DNA of 64,000 nt from an uncultured Actinomycetes bacterium (lineage in GTDB: Bacteria; Actinomycetota; Acidimicrobiia; Acidimicrobiales; RAAP-2): the NCBI GenBank assembly GCA_903828785.1, contig CAIKNP010000022.1:1-64000 (forward strand), written 5' to 3'. The translations under genes and the position numbers were made by a program. The notes beneath the pieces are model-generated. The model ran no database searches. It was not told the DNA's origin and was given only the letters and a program-made list of their open reading frames with translations. Each line of letters starts with the position of its first letter. The stretch's first letter is position 1. Of this stretch, positions 42,766 through 51,311 are shown one piece after another.

Positions 42766-43914
42766 ATGAAAATAGCGTTGTATAGAGAATCACGTCCGGG
42801 CGAGACCCGTGTCGCGTTGACGCCCGATGCGGTGAAGACCCTTACTCGAGACGGCTGGTCCGTCGAGGTTGAGCGCGGCGCCGGCGAACTCGCTCACTTT
42901 ACCGACGGAGCCTTCACCGAAGCCGGTGCCACCATCGTTGAGCACGCCGCTGGGGACGTTAACCTCCGCGTCAACGCTCCCACCCTGGATGAAGTCGCCC
43001 GCTTGCCCGAGGGCTCATTGCATCTTTCCTTTCTTTCGCCGCTGCTCGCCAGTGACGTCGTGGAGGCAATGAACCAACGATCGATCACCATTTGTTCCTT
43101 CGACCTACTGCCGCGCATTTCGCGCGCGCAGTACATGGACGCCCTGTCGTCACAGGCCACCGTGTCCGGGTACCGAGCGGCCCTGGCCGGAGCGAGTCAC
43201 TTCGACCGCTTCTTTCCCCTCCTGACCACCGCCGCGGGTACCATTCGACCCGCCAAAGTCCTGGTCATGGGAGTGGGTGTCGCCGGTCTCCAGGCTATTG
43301 CCACCTCCAAGCGCCTCGGGGCCAAGGTTCGCGCCTACGACGTGCGATCAGCGGCTAAGGAAGAGGCGGAGTCCGCCGGCGCCGTCTTCGTGAAACTGGC
43401 CGTTACCGCCGACGCGGCCGGTGGTTACGCCCGCGAGCTCACCGAGGAAGAGCGCCAGCAGCAGCAGGCCGCCCTGCTTTCCGAAGTCGCCAACGCCGAC
43501 GTCGTCATCACGACCGCCGCCGTTCCCGGCCGCAAAGCCCCCATTCTCCTCACCCAGGCCATGGTGGAGGCGATGGGCGAAGGTTCACTGGTCATTGATA
43601 TGGCCGCCGACGGTGGCGGTAACTGCGAACTAACCCGGGCCGGCGAAACCGTGGTGCACCAGGGAGTCCGCGTCGTTGGCCTCACCAACCCCCCCGCGGA
43701 GATGGGCGCGTCGGCCAGTTTCATGTACGCCAATAACGTGTTGAAGTTGCTGGGCCTCTTTGGCGCCAAGGGTGAATTGCAACCCGACTGGAACGACGAA
43801 GTCGTTCGTGGTGTCACCGTCGCCCGCCAGGGGCAGGTCAACCACGCCCCCACCGCCGAAAAACTTGGCGTCGCCCACGTGGCGATCGTCGCCGAAATGA
43901 AGGAAGAGAACTAA
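42766..43914 (+). CDS. pntAA: NAD(P) transhydrogenase alpha subunit, part 1 (NAD-binding)
   Basis: This 382-residue alanine dehydrogenase/PNT-type domain binds NAD(H). It begins KIALYRESRPGETRVALTPD and contains PAKVLVMGVGVAGLQAIATS and RLGAKVRAYDVRSAAKEEAE. It delivers hydride to the NADP domain of PntB. A TAGAAC hexamer six bases before the ATG suggests a leaderless mRNA. Its stop shares one base with the next start (TAATG). The alpha chain is split in two, as in many actinobacteria and alphaproteobacteria. Confidence 0.94.
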   Translation: MKIALYRESRPGETRVALTPDAVKTLTRDGWSVEVERGAGELAHFTDGAFTEAGATIVEHAAGDVNLRVNAPTLDEVARLPEGSLHLSFLSPLLASDVVEAMNQRSITICSFDLLPRISRAQYMDALSSQATVSGYRAALAGASHFDRFFPLLTTAAGTIRPAKVLVMGVGVAGLQAIATSKRLGAKVRAYDVRSAAKEEAESAGAVFVKLAVTADAAGGYARELTEEERQQQQAALLSEVANADVVITTAAVPGRKAPILLTQAMVEAMGEGSLVIDMAADGGGNCELTRAGETVVHQGVRVVGLTNPPAEMGASASFMYANNVLKLLGLFGAKGELQPDWNDEVVRGVTVARQGQVNHAPTAEKLGVAHVAIVAEMKEEN

Positions 43915-44231
43915 TGGGTAACACCCTCTTGCAGTACGCCACCGTCTTGATGCTGAGCATCTTCGTCGGTATTGAAATCATCGCCAAGGTCCCCAGTATC
44001 TTGCACACCCCCCTGATGAGTGGCTCGAACGCCATTCACGGGGTCATTCTGGTTGGCGCCATGTTGGTGCTGGGTTCAGCGACCACCAACCTCGAAGAGA
44101 TTCTCGGCTTTCTGGCCGTCATTTTGGCGACCTTGAACGTCGTGGGTGGCTTCGTTGTTACTGACCGCATGCTCGAAATGTTCCGTGGCAAGGCGAAGCC
44201 GGCCGCGGCGAAGGACGAGGTGGCCTCGTGA
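43914..44231 (+). CDS. pntAB: NAD(P) transhydrogenase alpha subunit, part 2 (membrane)
   Basis: This 105-residue protein has three membrane helices, with IIAKVPSILHTPLMSGSNAI characteristic of the membrane part of the alpha subunit (HTPLMSGSNAIHG). It forms the proton channel with PntB. It overlaps both neighbours by one and four bases (TAATG, GTGA), so the operon is tightly coupled. Confidence 0.94.
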   Translation: MGNTLLQYATVLMLSIFVGIEIIAKVPSILHTPLMSGSNAIHGVILVGAMLVLGSATTNLEEILGFLAVILATLNVVGGFVVTDRMLEMFRGKAKPAAAKDEVAS

Positions 44232-45622
44232 GTCGTGGCACTCTTATCGACCTGCTGTACCTCGTCGCGGCGACGACCTTCATTATCGCCTTAAAGGGCC
44301 TCGGATCTCCCAAGCGTGCGCGACAAGGCAACCTCGTTGCGGCCCTGGGCATGGTGATCGCCGTGGTCGCCACTTTCTTCAAGCAGATTGATGGTCACGG
44401 CTTGCACCACGTTGGTTTGATCCTGCTGGCGATGGCTATTGGCGTCATCGTCGCGGTACCAGCGGCCCGCATGGTTCAAATGACGGCCATGCCGCAACTA
44501 GTGGCCATCTTCAACGGTGTGGGTGGTGGTGCGGCTGCCCTGGTATCAATCACCGAGTTCAACCACATTCACTCCAGTCACCCGGCAACCTACATCACCC
44601 TCGAAGTACTTCTCGGTGTCCTGATTGGTACGGTCTCCTTCTCGGGATCGGCCATCGCTTACGCGAAACTCCAAGAGTTGATGACTGGTCGTCCCGTCAC
44701 CTACCCCGGCCAGCAAGTCATCAACGCCGTCTTGGGCGTCGGTGGCCTCGCGCTGATTGTGATCATTCTGGTCACCGGGACGACGACGCTGCTCTGGGTT
44801 CTTCTGGCTCTGTCCTTCGTTCTGGGCATTGCCTTCGTGCTCCCCATCGGTGGGGCTGACGTACCCGTTCTGATTTCCCTCCTCAACTCCTTCACCGGTT
44901 TAGCGGTAGCGGCGTCGGGCTTCACGCTCGGGTCGAACTTGCTCATCGTTGCCGGTACCCTGGTCGGCGCCTCGGGTATCTTGCTCACGCGCCTCATGAG
45001 CAAGGCCATGGGCCGCTCCCTGGCCAACGTCTTGTTCTCGGCCTTTGGTTCCGCGACCACCGGCGGCGGCGCCAGCGGGGCGGACCAGCGTCCGGTGCGC
45101 TCAGGCAGCCCCGAAGATGCCGGTATCTTGATGAGCTTCGCCTCGCGCGTCGCGATCATCCCCGGCTACGGTCTGGCCGTGGCCCAAGCGCAGCACGTGT
45201 TGCGTGAGTTGGGTGAAGAGCTCGAGTCCAAGGGTATTGAAGTCTTCTACGCGATTCACCCGGTCGCCGGTCGTATGCCCGGTCACATGAACGTCCTGCT
45301 CGCGGAAGCCAGCGTCCCCTACGAACAGCTGAAGGAACTCGACGAGGCGAACTCCGAGATGCAAACCGCCGACGTGGCGCTCGTGGTGGGTGCTAACGAC
45401 ACCGTGAACCCGGCCGCCAGTGACGACAAGACCTCCCCCATCTACGGCATGCCCATCATCCACGCCGACCTGGCCGAGAACGTCATCTTCCTAAAGCGTT
45501 CCATGCGTCCCGGCTTCGCGGGCATCGAAAACGAGTTGCTCTACAACCCCAAGACGACCCTCGTTTTTGGCGACGCCAAGGACACCCTGACCAAACTGGT
45601 CGCGGCCGTCAAAGCCAACTAG
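44228..45622 (+). CDS. pntB: NAD(P) transhydrogenase beta subunit
   Basis: This 464-residue protein has eight or nine membrane helices and then an NADP-binding domain (VAIIPGYGLAVAQAQHVLRE, FYAIHPVAGRMPGHMNVLLA, VVGANDTVNPAA, SMRPGFAGIENELLYNPKT). It uses proton motive force to make NADPH from NADH. The GTG start overlaps pntAB. Confidence 0.96.
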   Translation: MSRGTLIDLLYLVAATTFIIALKGLGSPKRARQGNLVAALGMVIAVVATFFKQIDGHGLHHVGLILLAMAIGVIVAVPAARMVQMTAMPQLVAIFNGVGGGAAALVSITEFNHIHSSHPATYITLEVLLGVLIGTVSFSGSAIAYAKLQELMTGRPVTYPGQQVINAVLGVGGLALIVIILVTGTTTLLWVLLALSFVLGIAFVLPIGGADVPVLISLLNSFTGLAVAASGFTLGSNLLIVAGTLVGASGILLTRLMSKAMGRSLANVLFSAFGSATTGGGASGADQRPVRSGSPEDAGILMSFASRVAIIPGYGLAVAQAQHVLRELGEELESKGIEVFYAIHPVAGRMPGHMNVLLAEASVPYEQLKELDEANSEMQTADVALVVGANDTVNPAASDDKTSPIYGMPIIHADLAENVIFLKRSMRPGFAGIENELLYNPKTTLVFGDAKDTLTKLVAAVKAN

Positions 45623-45625
45623 TTC

Positions 45626-46546
45626 TTAAGCGGTAAGCACGTTGAGCAGAGCGATCTGCTCGTCGCTGAGGTCCCGCACGGCCGCGACGTTGGCGCGGAC
45701 CTGATCGGCGCTGGACGCTCCCGCGATAACGGACGCTACCTCGTCGTGGGCGAGCAACCAGGAGAAGGCCAGCGACAAGATGGGGATTTCAATTTCGTCG
45801 GCGTGATTGAGTAAGTCACCGGTGCGACCCATCAAGACGTCGTTGGTCCAGTGCGCCACGCGCTCGGGCGGCATCAGGGAAAGGCGCGTCCCCTCCGGAA
45901 TGGGCTGACCGGGCTGCACCTTGCCCGTCAGCAAGCCGTTCGCCAAGGGGTAGTAGGGCAAGAAGGCCACGTCGTTCTCGCGACAGAAGGCCAACACCCC
46001 ATCGGTCTCGTGCTGACGGTAGAGCAGCGAGTACTGGCACTGGGTCGAGACGAAGCGCGGGCCACTGCCGGCCGCGTCACGAGCCTCCACGAGCATCTCG
46101 GCGGTGAGATTAGAGCAACCAATTTCGCGCACCTTGCCCTCGGCCACGAGTTCTTGCATCGCGCCCAGGGTGTCGGCCAAGGGCGTCACCGGGTCGGGGA
46201 AGTGGAATTGGTAGAGGTCGATGTAGTCGGTGCCCAGTCGCGACAGAGACTGTTCGCAGGCCCACTTGACGTACTCGGGGGTGGCCTGCGAACCCGACTG
46301 GTCGTACTTCACCCCAAACTTGGTGGCGATGATGGCTTCGTCTCGACGGGCCCCGAGGGCTCGTCCGAGCAGAACCTCGGATTCCAGATTCCCGTAGATG
46401 TCGGCGGTGTCGAAGAAGTTGACCCCGGCCTCGAGGGCCCCCTGCACCACCGCGGTGGTGCCCGCTTGATCAAGGCGAGCCCCAAAGTTGTTGCACCCCA
46501 CTCCCACCTCGGAGACCATCAGTGATCCAATGGAGCGTCGTTGCAT
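45626..46546 (-). CDS. Aldo/keto reductase
   Basis: This 306-residue TIM-barrel NADPH reductase starts RRSIGSLMVSEVGVGCNNFG and has GVNFFDTADIYGNLESEVLL with the catalytic Asp and Tyr, IIATKFGVKYD with Lys, and LYQFHFPDPVTPLADTLGAM with the catalytic His. The C-terminal binding loop is present (VIAGASSADQVRANVAAV). The substrate is unknown. AAGGA lies six bases before the ATG. It converges on pntB with a three-base gap. Confidence 0.92.
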   Translation of the reverse strand: MQRRSIGSLMVSEVGVGCNNFGARLDQAGTTAVVQGALEAGVNFFDTADIYGNLESEVLLGRALGARRDEAIIATKFGVKYDQSGSQATPEYVKWACEQSLSRLGTDYIDLYQFHFPDPVTPLADTLGAMQELVAEGKVREIGCSNLTAEMLVEARDAAGSGPRFVSTQCQYSLLYRQHETDGVLAFCRENDVAFLPYYPLANGLLTGKVQPGQPIPEGTRLSLMPPERVAHWTNDVLMGRTGDLLNHADEIEIPILSLAFSWLLAHDEVASVIAGASSADQVRANVAAVRDLSDEQIALLNVLTA

Positions 46547-46616
46547 AGCTTTTCCTTACTCGTGACCCCTAGGGGTGGTGTCGATAGTGACCTCATCAAA
46601 TACTAAGGTTGAGAGC

Positions 46617-46808
46617 ATGAAGGTAAGCGTCAACTTCGACCTCTGTTCCTCCAATGGTGTCTGCATGAGCATCGCCCCCGACGTCTTTGAGGTGCGCGAC
46701 GACGGCTACCTCTACGTCCTCAACGAACAGCCGGGCAGCGACCGGGCCGAAGCCGTTCGAGAGGCCGCCGCGAGCTGTCCCAACGGCGCCATTTCCATCG
46801 AGGAGTAG
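46617..46808 (+). CDS. Small ferredoxin, [3Fe-4S]-type
   Basis: This 63-residue protein has VNFDLCSSNGVCMSIAPDVF and, near the end, AAASCPNGAISIEE. This gives C-x5-C and a later CP, three cysteines in all, as in actinobacterial [3Fe-4S] ferredoxins that serve cytochrome P450s and similar enzymes. The ATG at 46617 follows a TAAGGT hexamer by seven bases (leaderless-like). It ends two bases before gltX. Its redox partner is not nearby. Confidence 0.82.
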   Translation: MKVSVNFDLCSSNGVCMSIAPDVFEVRDDGYLYVLNEQPGSDRAEAVREAAASCPNGAISIEE

Positions 46809-46810
46809 GA

Positions 46811-48262
46811 ATGGTCGGACCCCGCGTCCGATTTGCGCCCTCGCCCACGGGATACTTCCACGTCGGCTCAGCGCGATCGGCCCTTTTCAATTGGTTCGTG
46901 GCTCGTCAGTCCCCCGACGGCTTTTTCATCTTGCGTATCGAAGACACCGACGCGGACCGTAATCGCGAAGAGTGGGTTGACGGCATCGTCAGCGCCATGA
47001 CCTGGCTGGGCCTCGACCTCGACGCCGGCCCCTTTCGCCAAAGTGACAACTTCCCCGCTCACGTCGCCGCCACCGAAGCCCTGCTCGCGCACGGATACCT
47101 CTACTACTGCGACTGCACGGGTGACCAGGTCACCGAGCGTAAGGGTGAAAACAAGACGCCCGGCTACGACGGCTTCTGTCGCGACCGTGGTCTGGCCCGC
47201 AGCGAACGCACCGCACTGCGCTTCGCCACCCCGCGAGAGGGTCTCACCGTGGTCCCTGATCTCATTCGCGGTCAGGTCGAATTTCAAAACGCGCTCATTG
47301 ATGACTTCGTAGTGGCCAAGTCCTCCGGCGTGGTCCTCTACGCCTTGGCGAACGTGACCGACGACCGTAATGACCGCATCACCCACGTCATTCGCGGCGA
47401 AGAGCACCTACCCAATGCGCCCAAGCAGATGCTGCTCTGGTCCGCCCTCAATGACGTAAGCAAGCAAGAGGTTCCTCTCCCCCTCTACGCCCACCTTCCG
47501 CTGCTGGTCAACGAGCAGCGGAAGAAGCTGTCCAAGCGCAAGGACCCCGTAGCGACCGAGTCCTATCGTGACGAGGGCTACCTTCCCGAGGCCTTCGTGA
47601 ATTACCTCGCTCTGCTGGGCTGGAGCCCGCGTGGTGACGAGGAGATCGTCGATCGTCAACTCCTCATCGATCAGTTCCGCCTGGAGGATGTTTCGCACTC
47701 GCCGGCCTTCTTCGACGTCAAGAAATTACGCTCCTTCAACGGTGAGTACATCCGGCGCCTCAGCTCCGAGCAATTCCTCGAGGCCGTGGGGCCCTGGGTT
47801 GAGCCACGCGATGGCCAGTGGCAACCCACGGACCGCACTCCGCCCTGGCGAGAGGAGCAGTTCAACCGCGATCTCTTCGTCCGCGTAGCGCCACTGGTGC
47901 AAGAACGTATCGCGCTGCTCGGCGAAGCCCCCGGCATGGTCTCGTTCTTCTTCCTCGACACTCCCGATTTTGTCGAAGGCGATTTTGATAAGTCGCTGCG
48001 CAATGACCCCGTGGCTCAGGCCCTCCTCGGCGTCGCCATCGAACGTTTCGGGGAGATTGAGTGGCGCAGTGACGTGCTCCACGAAACGACCGTGGCGCTG
48101 GGTGAAGCCATGGGTCTCAACTTGCGCAAAGCGCAAGCCCCCATTCGCTGTGCCGTGACGGGTGCCTTAATTGGTCCGCCACTTTTTGAGTCGCTCGAAA
48201 TTCTGGGTCGGGATCGAACCCTTACTCGTTTGCGAGAGGCCCTGGCCCGGTGCTCGGCCTAA
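46811..48262 (+). CDS. gltX: Glutamyl-tRNA synthetase
   Basis: This 483-residue class I synthetase has RFAPSPTGYFHVGSARSALF (HIGH region), RIEDTDADRNREEW, HVIRGEEHLPNAPKQMLLW and KLSKRKDPVATESYRDEG (KMSKS-type). It charges tRNA-Glu and possibly tRNA-Gln, which is then amidated; a tRNA-Gln and tRNA-Glu lie directly downstream. It overlaps the YdcF gene by 13 bases. Confidence 0.94.
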   Translation: MVGPRVRFAPSPTGYFHVGSARSALFNWFVARQSPDGFFILRIEDTDADRNREEWVDGIVSAMTWLGLDLDAGPFRQSDNFPAHVAATEALLAHGYLYYCDCTGDQVTERKGENKTPGYDGFCRDRGLARSERTALRFATPREGLTVVPDLIRGQVEFQNALIDDFVVAKSSGVVLYALANVTDDRNDRITHVIRGEEHLPNAPKQMLLWSALNDVSKQEVPLPLYAHLPLLVNEQRKKLSKRKDPVATESYRDEGYLPEAFVNYLALLGWSPRGDEEIVDRQLLIDQFRLEDVSHSPAFFDVKKLRSFNGEYIRRLSSEQFLEAVGPWVEPRDGQWQPTDRTPPWREEQFNRDLFVRVAPLVQERIALLGEAPGMVSFFFLDTPDFVEGDFDKSLRNDPVAQALLGVAIERFGEIEWRSDVLHETTVALGEAMGLNLRKAQAPIRCAVTGALIGPPLFESLEILGRDRTLTRLREALARCSA

Positions 48263-48906
48263 TCTTCGCGCCGCTGCGGCTCGCCTTTAAAATCGTGAGC
48301 GCCCTCGTCACCCTGCTGGTGTTGTACTTGGCGGTGACCTTCGCTCAGGTGTGGCTCACTGGTCGTGATCACTCGACGGGGACGGCGCAAGCCATCATTG
48401 TCTTTGGCACCACGGAAGATAACGGAACGCCCTCCCCCGTGTTGGCGGCTCGACTCAAGGAGACGCTCGCCGTCTACCAGGCGCACCGAGCCCCCTGGGT
48501 GGTGGTGACGGGCGGTAAGCGCCCCGGTGACGTCTACAGCGAAGCGGGCGTGTCGGCCACCTTTCTCGAACAACACGGGGTGCCGGCCGGGCGAATCATC
48601 ATTGGCTCGGGCAGCGATACCTGGCAAAACATCTCGAGCGTCATTGCCACTTTGAAGCAACGCGGTCTCATCCACGTCATTACCGTCACTGATCCCTTTC
48701 ACGAATACCGAGCCATGGCGATCGCCAGCGCACAGGGGCTTTACCCCAAACCGTCGCCGGTTCCGAGCTCGAGCACTATCAGCTCAAGCCTTTGGCACTA
48801 CTACCTTAAGGAGACAGTGGCGGTCGCGGCGGGACGCATTGTTGGCTACGGCACCCTGAGTCATTGGACCACCGGACACAGCATCACCTGGCCGTCTGGC
48901 GGGTGA
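48250..48906 (+). CDS. YdcF-like (DUF218) membrane-anchored protein
   Basis: This 218-residue protein has a membrane segment (KIVSALVTLLVLYLAVTFAQ) and then a DUF218/YdcF fold: AIIVFGTTEDNGTPSPVLAA, VVVTGGKRPGDVYSEAGVSA, and a D-P-F-H motif in TVTDPFHEYRAMAIASAQ. The family has been linked to envelope functions and is probably a nucleotide-binding enzyme, but the reaction is unknown. The GTG start is inside gltX, so the genes are coupled. Confidence 0.8.
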   Translation: MLGLIFAPLRLAFKIVSALVTLLVLYLAVTFAQVWLTGRDHSTGTAQAIIVFGTTEDNGTPSPVLAARLKETLAVYQAHRAPWVVVTGGKRPGDVYSEAGVSATFLEQHGVPAGRIIIGSGSDTWQNISSVIATLKQRGLIHVITVTDPFHEYRAMAIASAQGLYPKPSPVPSSSTISSSLWHYYLKETVAVAAGRIVGYGTLSHWTTGHSITWPSGG

Positions 48907-48937
48907 GCATCCCGCTCGGGTAGAATTGCCAAGCCCT

Positions 48938-49009
48938 TCGGGGGTGGTGTAATTGGCAACACAACTGGTTCTGGTCCAGTTATTCAGGGTTCGAGTCCTT
49001 GCCCCCGAG
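48938..49009 (+). tRNA. tRNA-Gln (CUG anticodon)
   Basis: A cloverleaf fits 72 bases: acceptor TCGGGGG/CCCCCGA with discriminator G, D-stem GTGT/ACAC, anticodon stem ACTGG/CCAGT with loop TTCTGGT (anticodon CUG), and T-stem CAGGG/CCTTG around TTCGAGT. No CCA is encoded. TAGAAT at 48921-48926 lies upstream and may be its -10 box. Confidence 0.95.
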
Positions 49010-49046
49010 CGAAGTCAGCGGTTGATTCCACAACCGCTGGCCTCAT

Positions 49047-49119
49047 GGTCCCATCGTCTAGTGGCCTAGGACAATACCCTCTCAAGGTATAGGCACGGGT
49101 TCGAATCCCGTTGGGACTG
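49047..49119 (+). tRNA. tRNA-Glu (CUC anticodon)
   Basis: A 73-base cloverleaf has acceptor GGTCCCA/TGGGACT (one G-U) with discriminator G, anticodon stem ATACC/GGTAT with loop CTCTCAA (anticodon CUC) and T-arm ACGGG-TTCGAAT-CCCGT. CCA is not encoded. It lies 37 bases from tRNA-Gln, so the two are probably cotranscribed. Confidence 0.95.
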
Positions 49120-49127
49120 CTCAAAGA

Positions 49128-49161
49128 GGGGGTGCTCGCCAATTGGCGGGCCCCCCATTTT
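49128..49161 (+). terminator. Rho-independent terminator after the tRNA pair
   Basis: GGGGG (49128-49132) pairs with CCCCC (about 49151-49156), enclosing the inner palindrome CGCCAATTGGCG, followed by ATTTT. It would end the tRNA-Gln/tRNA-Glu transcript before the aquaporin gene. Confidence 0.7.
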
Positions 49162-49257
49162 CACTACTCGCTGCGAAGTCCATCGTCGAGGCCCTGCGCT
49201 TGGTGAGTGCGACCAATGGCCGCGAAAGCTCGCGAGTACCCCTGTTAGGGTGATGAG

Positions 49258-49935
49258 GTGAGCACGCTTCGAGTACTCTTCGCTGAGTTTCTGGGCAGTC
49301 TCCTGCTGACGGCAATTGTCATTGGTTCGGGCATCGCGGCCCAACAGCTTTCACCTCACCAAATCGGACTCGAACTCCTCGAAAACGCGGCCGTTACCGC
49401 CGGTGGACTCTACGTACTTATTACCGTCTTTGGCGCGGTCTCGGGGGCCCACTTCAACCCGGTGGTGTCCTTTGCGGATATCTTTCTTGGGGAAAACACC
49501 GTCGTCCGGGCATTGCAATACCTCCCCGCCCAAGTAGCTGGATGCGTGGGCGGCGCCTGGCTCGCTAACGCAATGTTCGCGCTTCCGACCTTGGAGATTT
49601 CCACCCACGTCCGGGCGAACGCCCCTCATTTTCTCTCGGAAGTGGTGGCAACCGCCGGACTAATACTCGTCATCTTCGGTCTGTCTCGGAACGGGCTGCA
49701 CCAAAGAATTGCCGCTGCGGTCGCGTGCTACATCGGCGCCGCCTACTTCTTCACCAGTTCAACGAGTTTCGCCAACCCCGCCATTGTGGTGGGGCGAATG
49801 TTCTCCGATTCCTTCGCCGGTATTGCGCCCTCGTCCGCACTGTCGTACATTGTGGCCGAGATTATCGGTGGAGCGCTGGGGGTCGTCCTCGTCGTCGTGC
49901 TCTATCCAAAAAGGATTGTCCATGCCCAAACCTGA
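49258..49935 (+). CDS. MIP/aquaporin-family channel, AqpS-like
   Basis: This 225-residue protein has six membrane segments. The first pore loop reads SGAHFNPVVSFADIF and the second SFANPAIVVGRMFS, so the first NPA is altered to NPV. In arsenic operons such AqpS-type channels pass arsenite out after ArsC reduces arsenate; the arsC gene here starts inside its end (14-base overlap). The GTG follows TAGGGT by six bases, suggesting a leaderless mRNA. Arsenic transport is inferred from context. Confidence 0.8.
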   Translation: MSTLRVLFAEFLGSLLLTAIVIGSGIAAQQLSPHQIGLELLENAAVTAGGLYVLITVFGAVSGAHFNPVVSFADIFLGENTVVRALQYLPAQVAGCVGGAWLANAMFALPTLEISTHVRANAPHFLSEVVATAGLILVIFGLSRNGLHQRIAAAVACYIGAAYFFTSSTSFANPAIVVGRMFSDSFAGIAPSSALSYIVAEIIGGALGVVLVVVLYPKRIVHAQT

Positions 49936-50332
49936 AGTTCTCTTCGTCTGTGTCCACAACGCCGGGCGCAGCCAGATGGCTGCCGCCTTTCTCATGGTGC
50001 TGAGCCAGGGCGAAGTCAGCGTCCGATCCGCCGGTACTGCTCCGGCGGACAGCATCAATCCCGCCGTCATCGAGGCCATGGCGGAAAAGGGTATCGACCT
50101 GCTCGCCATGGGAGCCAAGCCCAAAATTCTCGAAAGCGAAGTGGTGCAGGGCTCGGACTACGTCATCACCATGGGCTGCGGCGACGAGTGTCCCTTCTTT
50201 CCTGGTGTGCACTATCTCGACTGGACGCTCGACGACCCGGCGGGTCAGGGCGTTGACGCCGTTCGACCCATTCGCGATGAAATTGAACGGCGGGTCACCG
50301 AGCTCTTGGCGACTATTAACGGCGCCTCGTAG
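49922..50332 (+). CDS. arsC: Thioredoxin-coupled arsenate reductase (LMW-PTP fold)
   Basis: This 136-residue protein has the P-loop VCVHNAGRSQMAAAF (C-x5-R) and GCGDECPFFPG with the two further redox cysteines. That gives the three-cysteine pattern of the thioredoxin-dependent ArsC family. It reduces arsenate to arsenite. It overlaps the aquaporin gene, giving the arsenate-reductase plus channel pair. Confidence 0.9.
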   Translation: MPKPEVLFVCVHNAGRSQMAAAFLMVLSQGEVSVRSAGTAPADSINPAVIEAMAEKGIDLLAMGAKPKILESEVVQGSDYVITMGCGDECPFFPGVHYLDWTLDDPAGQGVDAVRPIRDEIERRVTELLATINGAS

Positions 50333-50389
50333 GTCCGCCCGAGTCGTGGTACTGGCGGCGTGACGCCGGCCTTCTTCTAGGCTGGCAGT

Positions 50390-51193
50390 ATGTCTCCCAA
50401 ACTCGCCTCCTGGAACGTCAACGGCATTCGTGCGGTACACGGGAAGGGCTCATTCGACACCTTCTTAAACGAAGTGCAGCCCGACATCGTTTGCTTGCAG
50501 GAGATAAAGGCGCAGCAAGCCCAGTCTCCACTGGAGCTCTCGGGATACCACGAATTCTGGAACGCCGCCGAAAAGCCGGGCTATTCCGGCACGGCCATCT
50601 TCTCGAAGATTGCGCCACTGGCCGTCACCTACGGCCTCCCCCGGCGTCTCGAAACCAAACACGGACTCCACGATGACGAGTTCGGAAATACCAATCTCGA
50701 AGGGAGGGTACTCACGGCCGAATTCGACGACTTCTTCCTCGTCACCTGCTACACCCCCAACGTCAAGGACGATCTGAGCCGCCTTCGTGTTCGCCACGAA
50801 AAATGGGACCCCGCCTTCCTTTCGCACGTCAAAGCGCTGCAGAAAAAGAAGCCCGTCGTTTTCTGTGGAGACCTCAATGTCGCCCATACCGATGACGACC
50901 TCGCTCGCCCCAAGCAGAACGTGGGCAAGGCGGGTTTCACCGACGAAGAGCGCGCCGGCTTTGTGGCCATGCTGGCCGCGGGTTTCGTGGACAGTTTTCG
51001 CCTCTTCACCCAGGGCAACGGCCACTACACCTGGTGGTCCTACCGTGGCGGTGCCCGAGCAAGCAATGTTGGTTGGCGCATCGACTACTTTTTGATCTCG
51101 GCGACCCTCGCCCCCAACATCGTGGCCGCCGAGATTCACGATGACATCACGGGCAGCGATCACTGCCCCGTGAGCATCACGCTGGCTTTCTAG
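50390..51193 (+). CDS. xthA: Exodeoxyribonuclease III / AP endonuclease
   Basis: This 267-residue protein has ASWNVNGIRAV, DIVCLQEIKAQQAQSP (metal Glu), PVVFCGDLNVAHTDDDLARP (Asp/Asn) and the C-terminal GSDHCPVSITL, all signatures of the EEP nuclease family. It cuts at abasic sites in base-excision repair. TAGGCT at 50378-50383 is six bases before the ATG, so the mRNA is probably leaderless. Confidence 0.95.
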   Translation: MSPKLASWNVNGIRAVHGKGSFDTFLNEVQPDIVCLQEIKAQQAQSPLELSGYHEFWNAAEKPGYSGTAIFSKIAPLAVTYGLPRRLETKHGLHDDEFGNTNLEGRVLTAEFDDFFLVTCYTPNVKDDLSRLRVRHEKWDPAFLSHVKALQKKKPVVFCGDLNVAHTDDDLARPKQNVGKAGFTDEERAGFVAMLAAGFVDSFRLFTQGNGHYTWWSYRGGARASNVGWRIDYFLISATLAPNIVAAEIHDDITGSDHCPVSITLAF

Positions 51194-51251
51194 CCTCGAG
51201 CTACTCCTGCCCTCGACGCTGTTGTGTCGGGCCCCCGCGTGTCACCAATGC

Positions 51252-51279
51252 GAATGGCGCCCCCGCGGGGGCGCCATTC
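51252..51279. terminator. 28-bp perfect palindrome between convergent genes
   Basis: GAATGGCGCCCCCG (51252-51265) is the exact reverse complement of the following 14 bases, giving a stable GC hairpin between xthA (+) and the secreted-protein gene (-). No T-run follows on either strand, so it may act as a weak bidirectional terminator or an exonuclease-blocking hairpin. Confidence 0.55.
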
Positions 51280-51311
51280 GTACCTCATCGATGTCCGAAA
51301 ATGCCAGTCGC

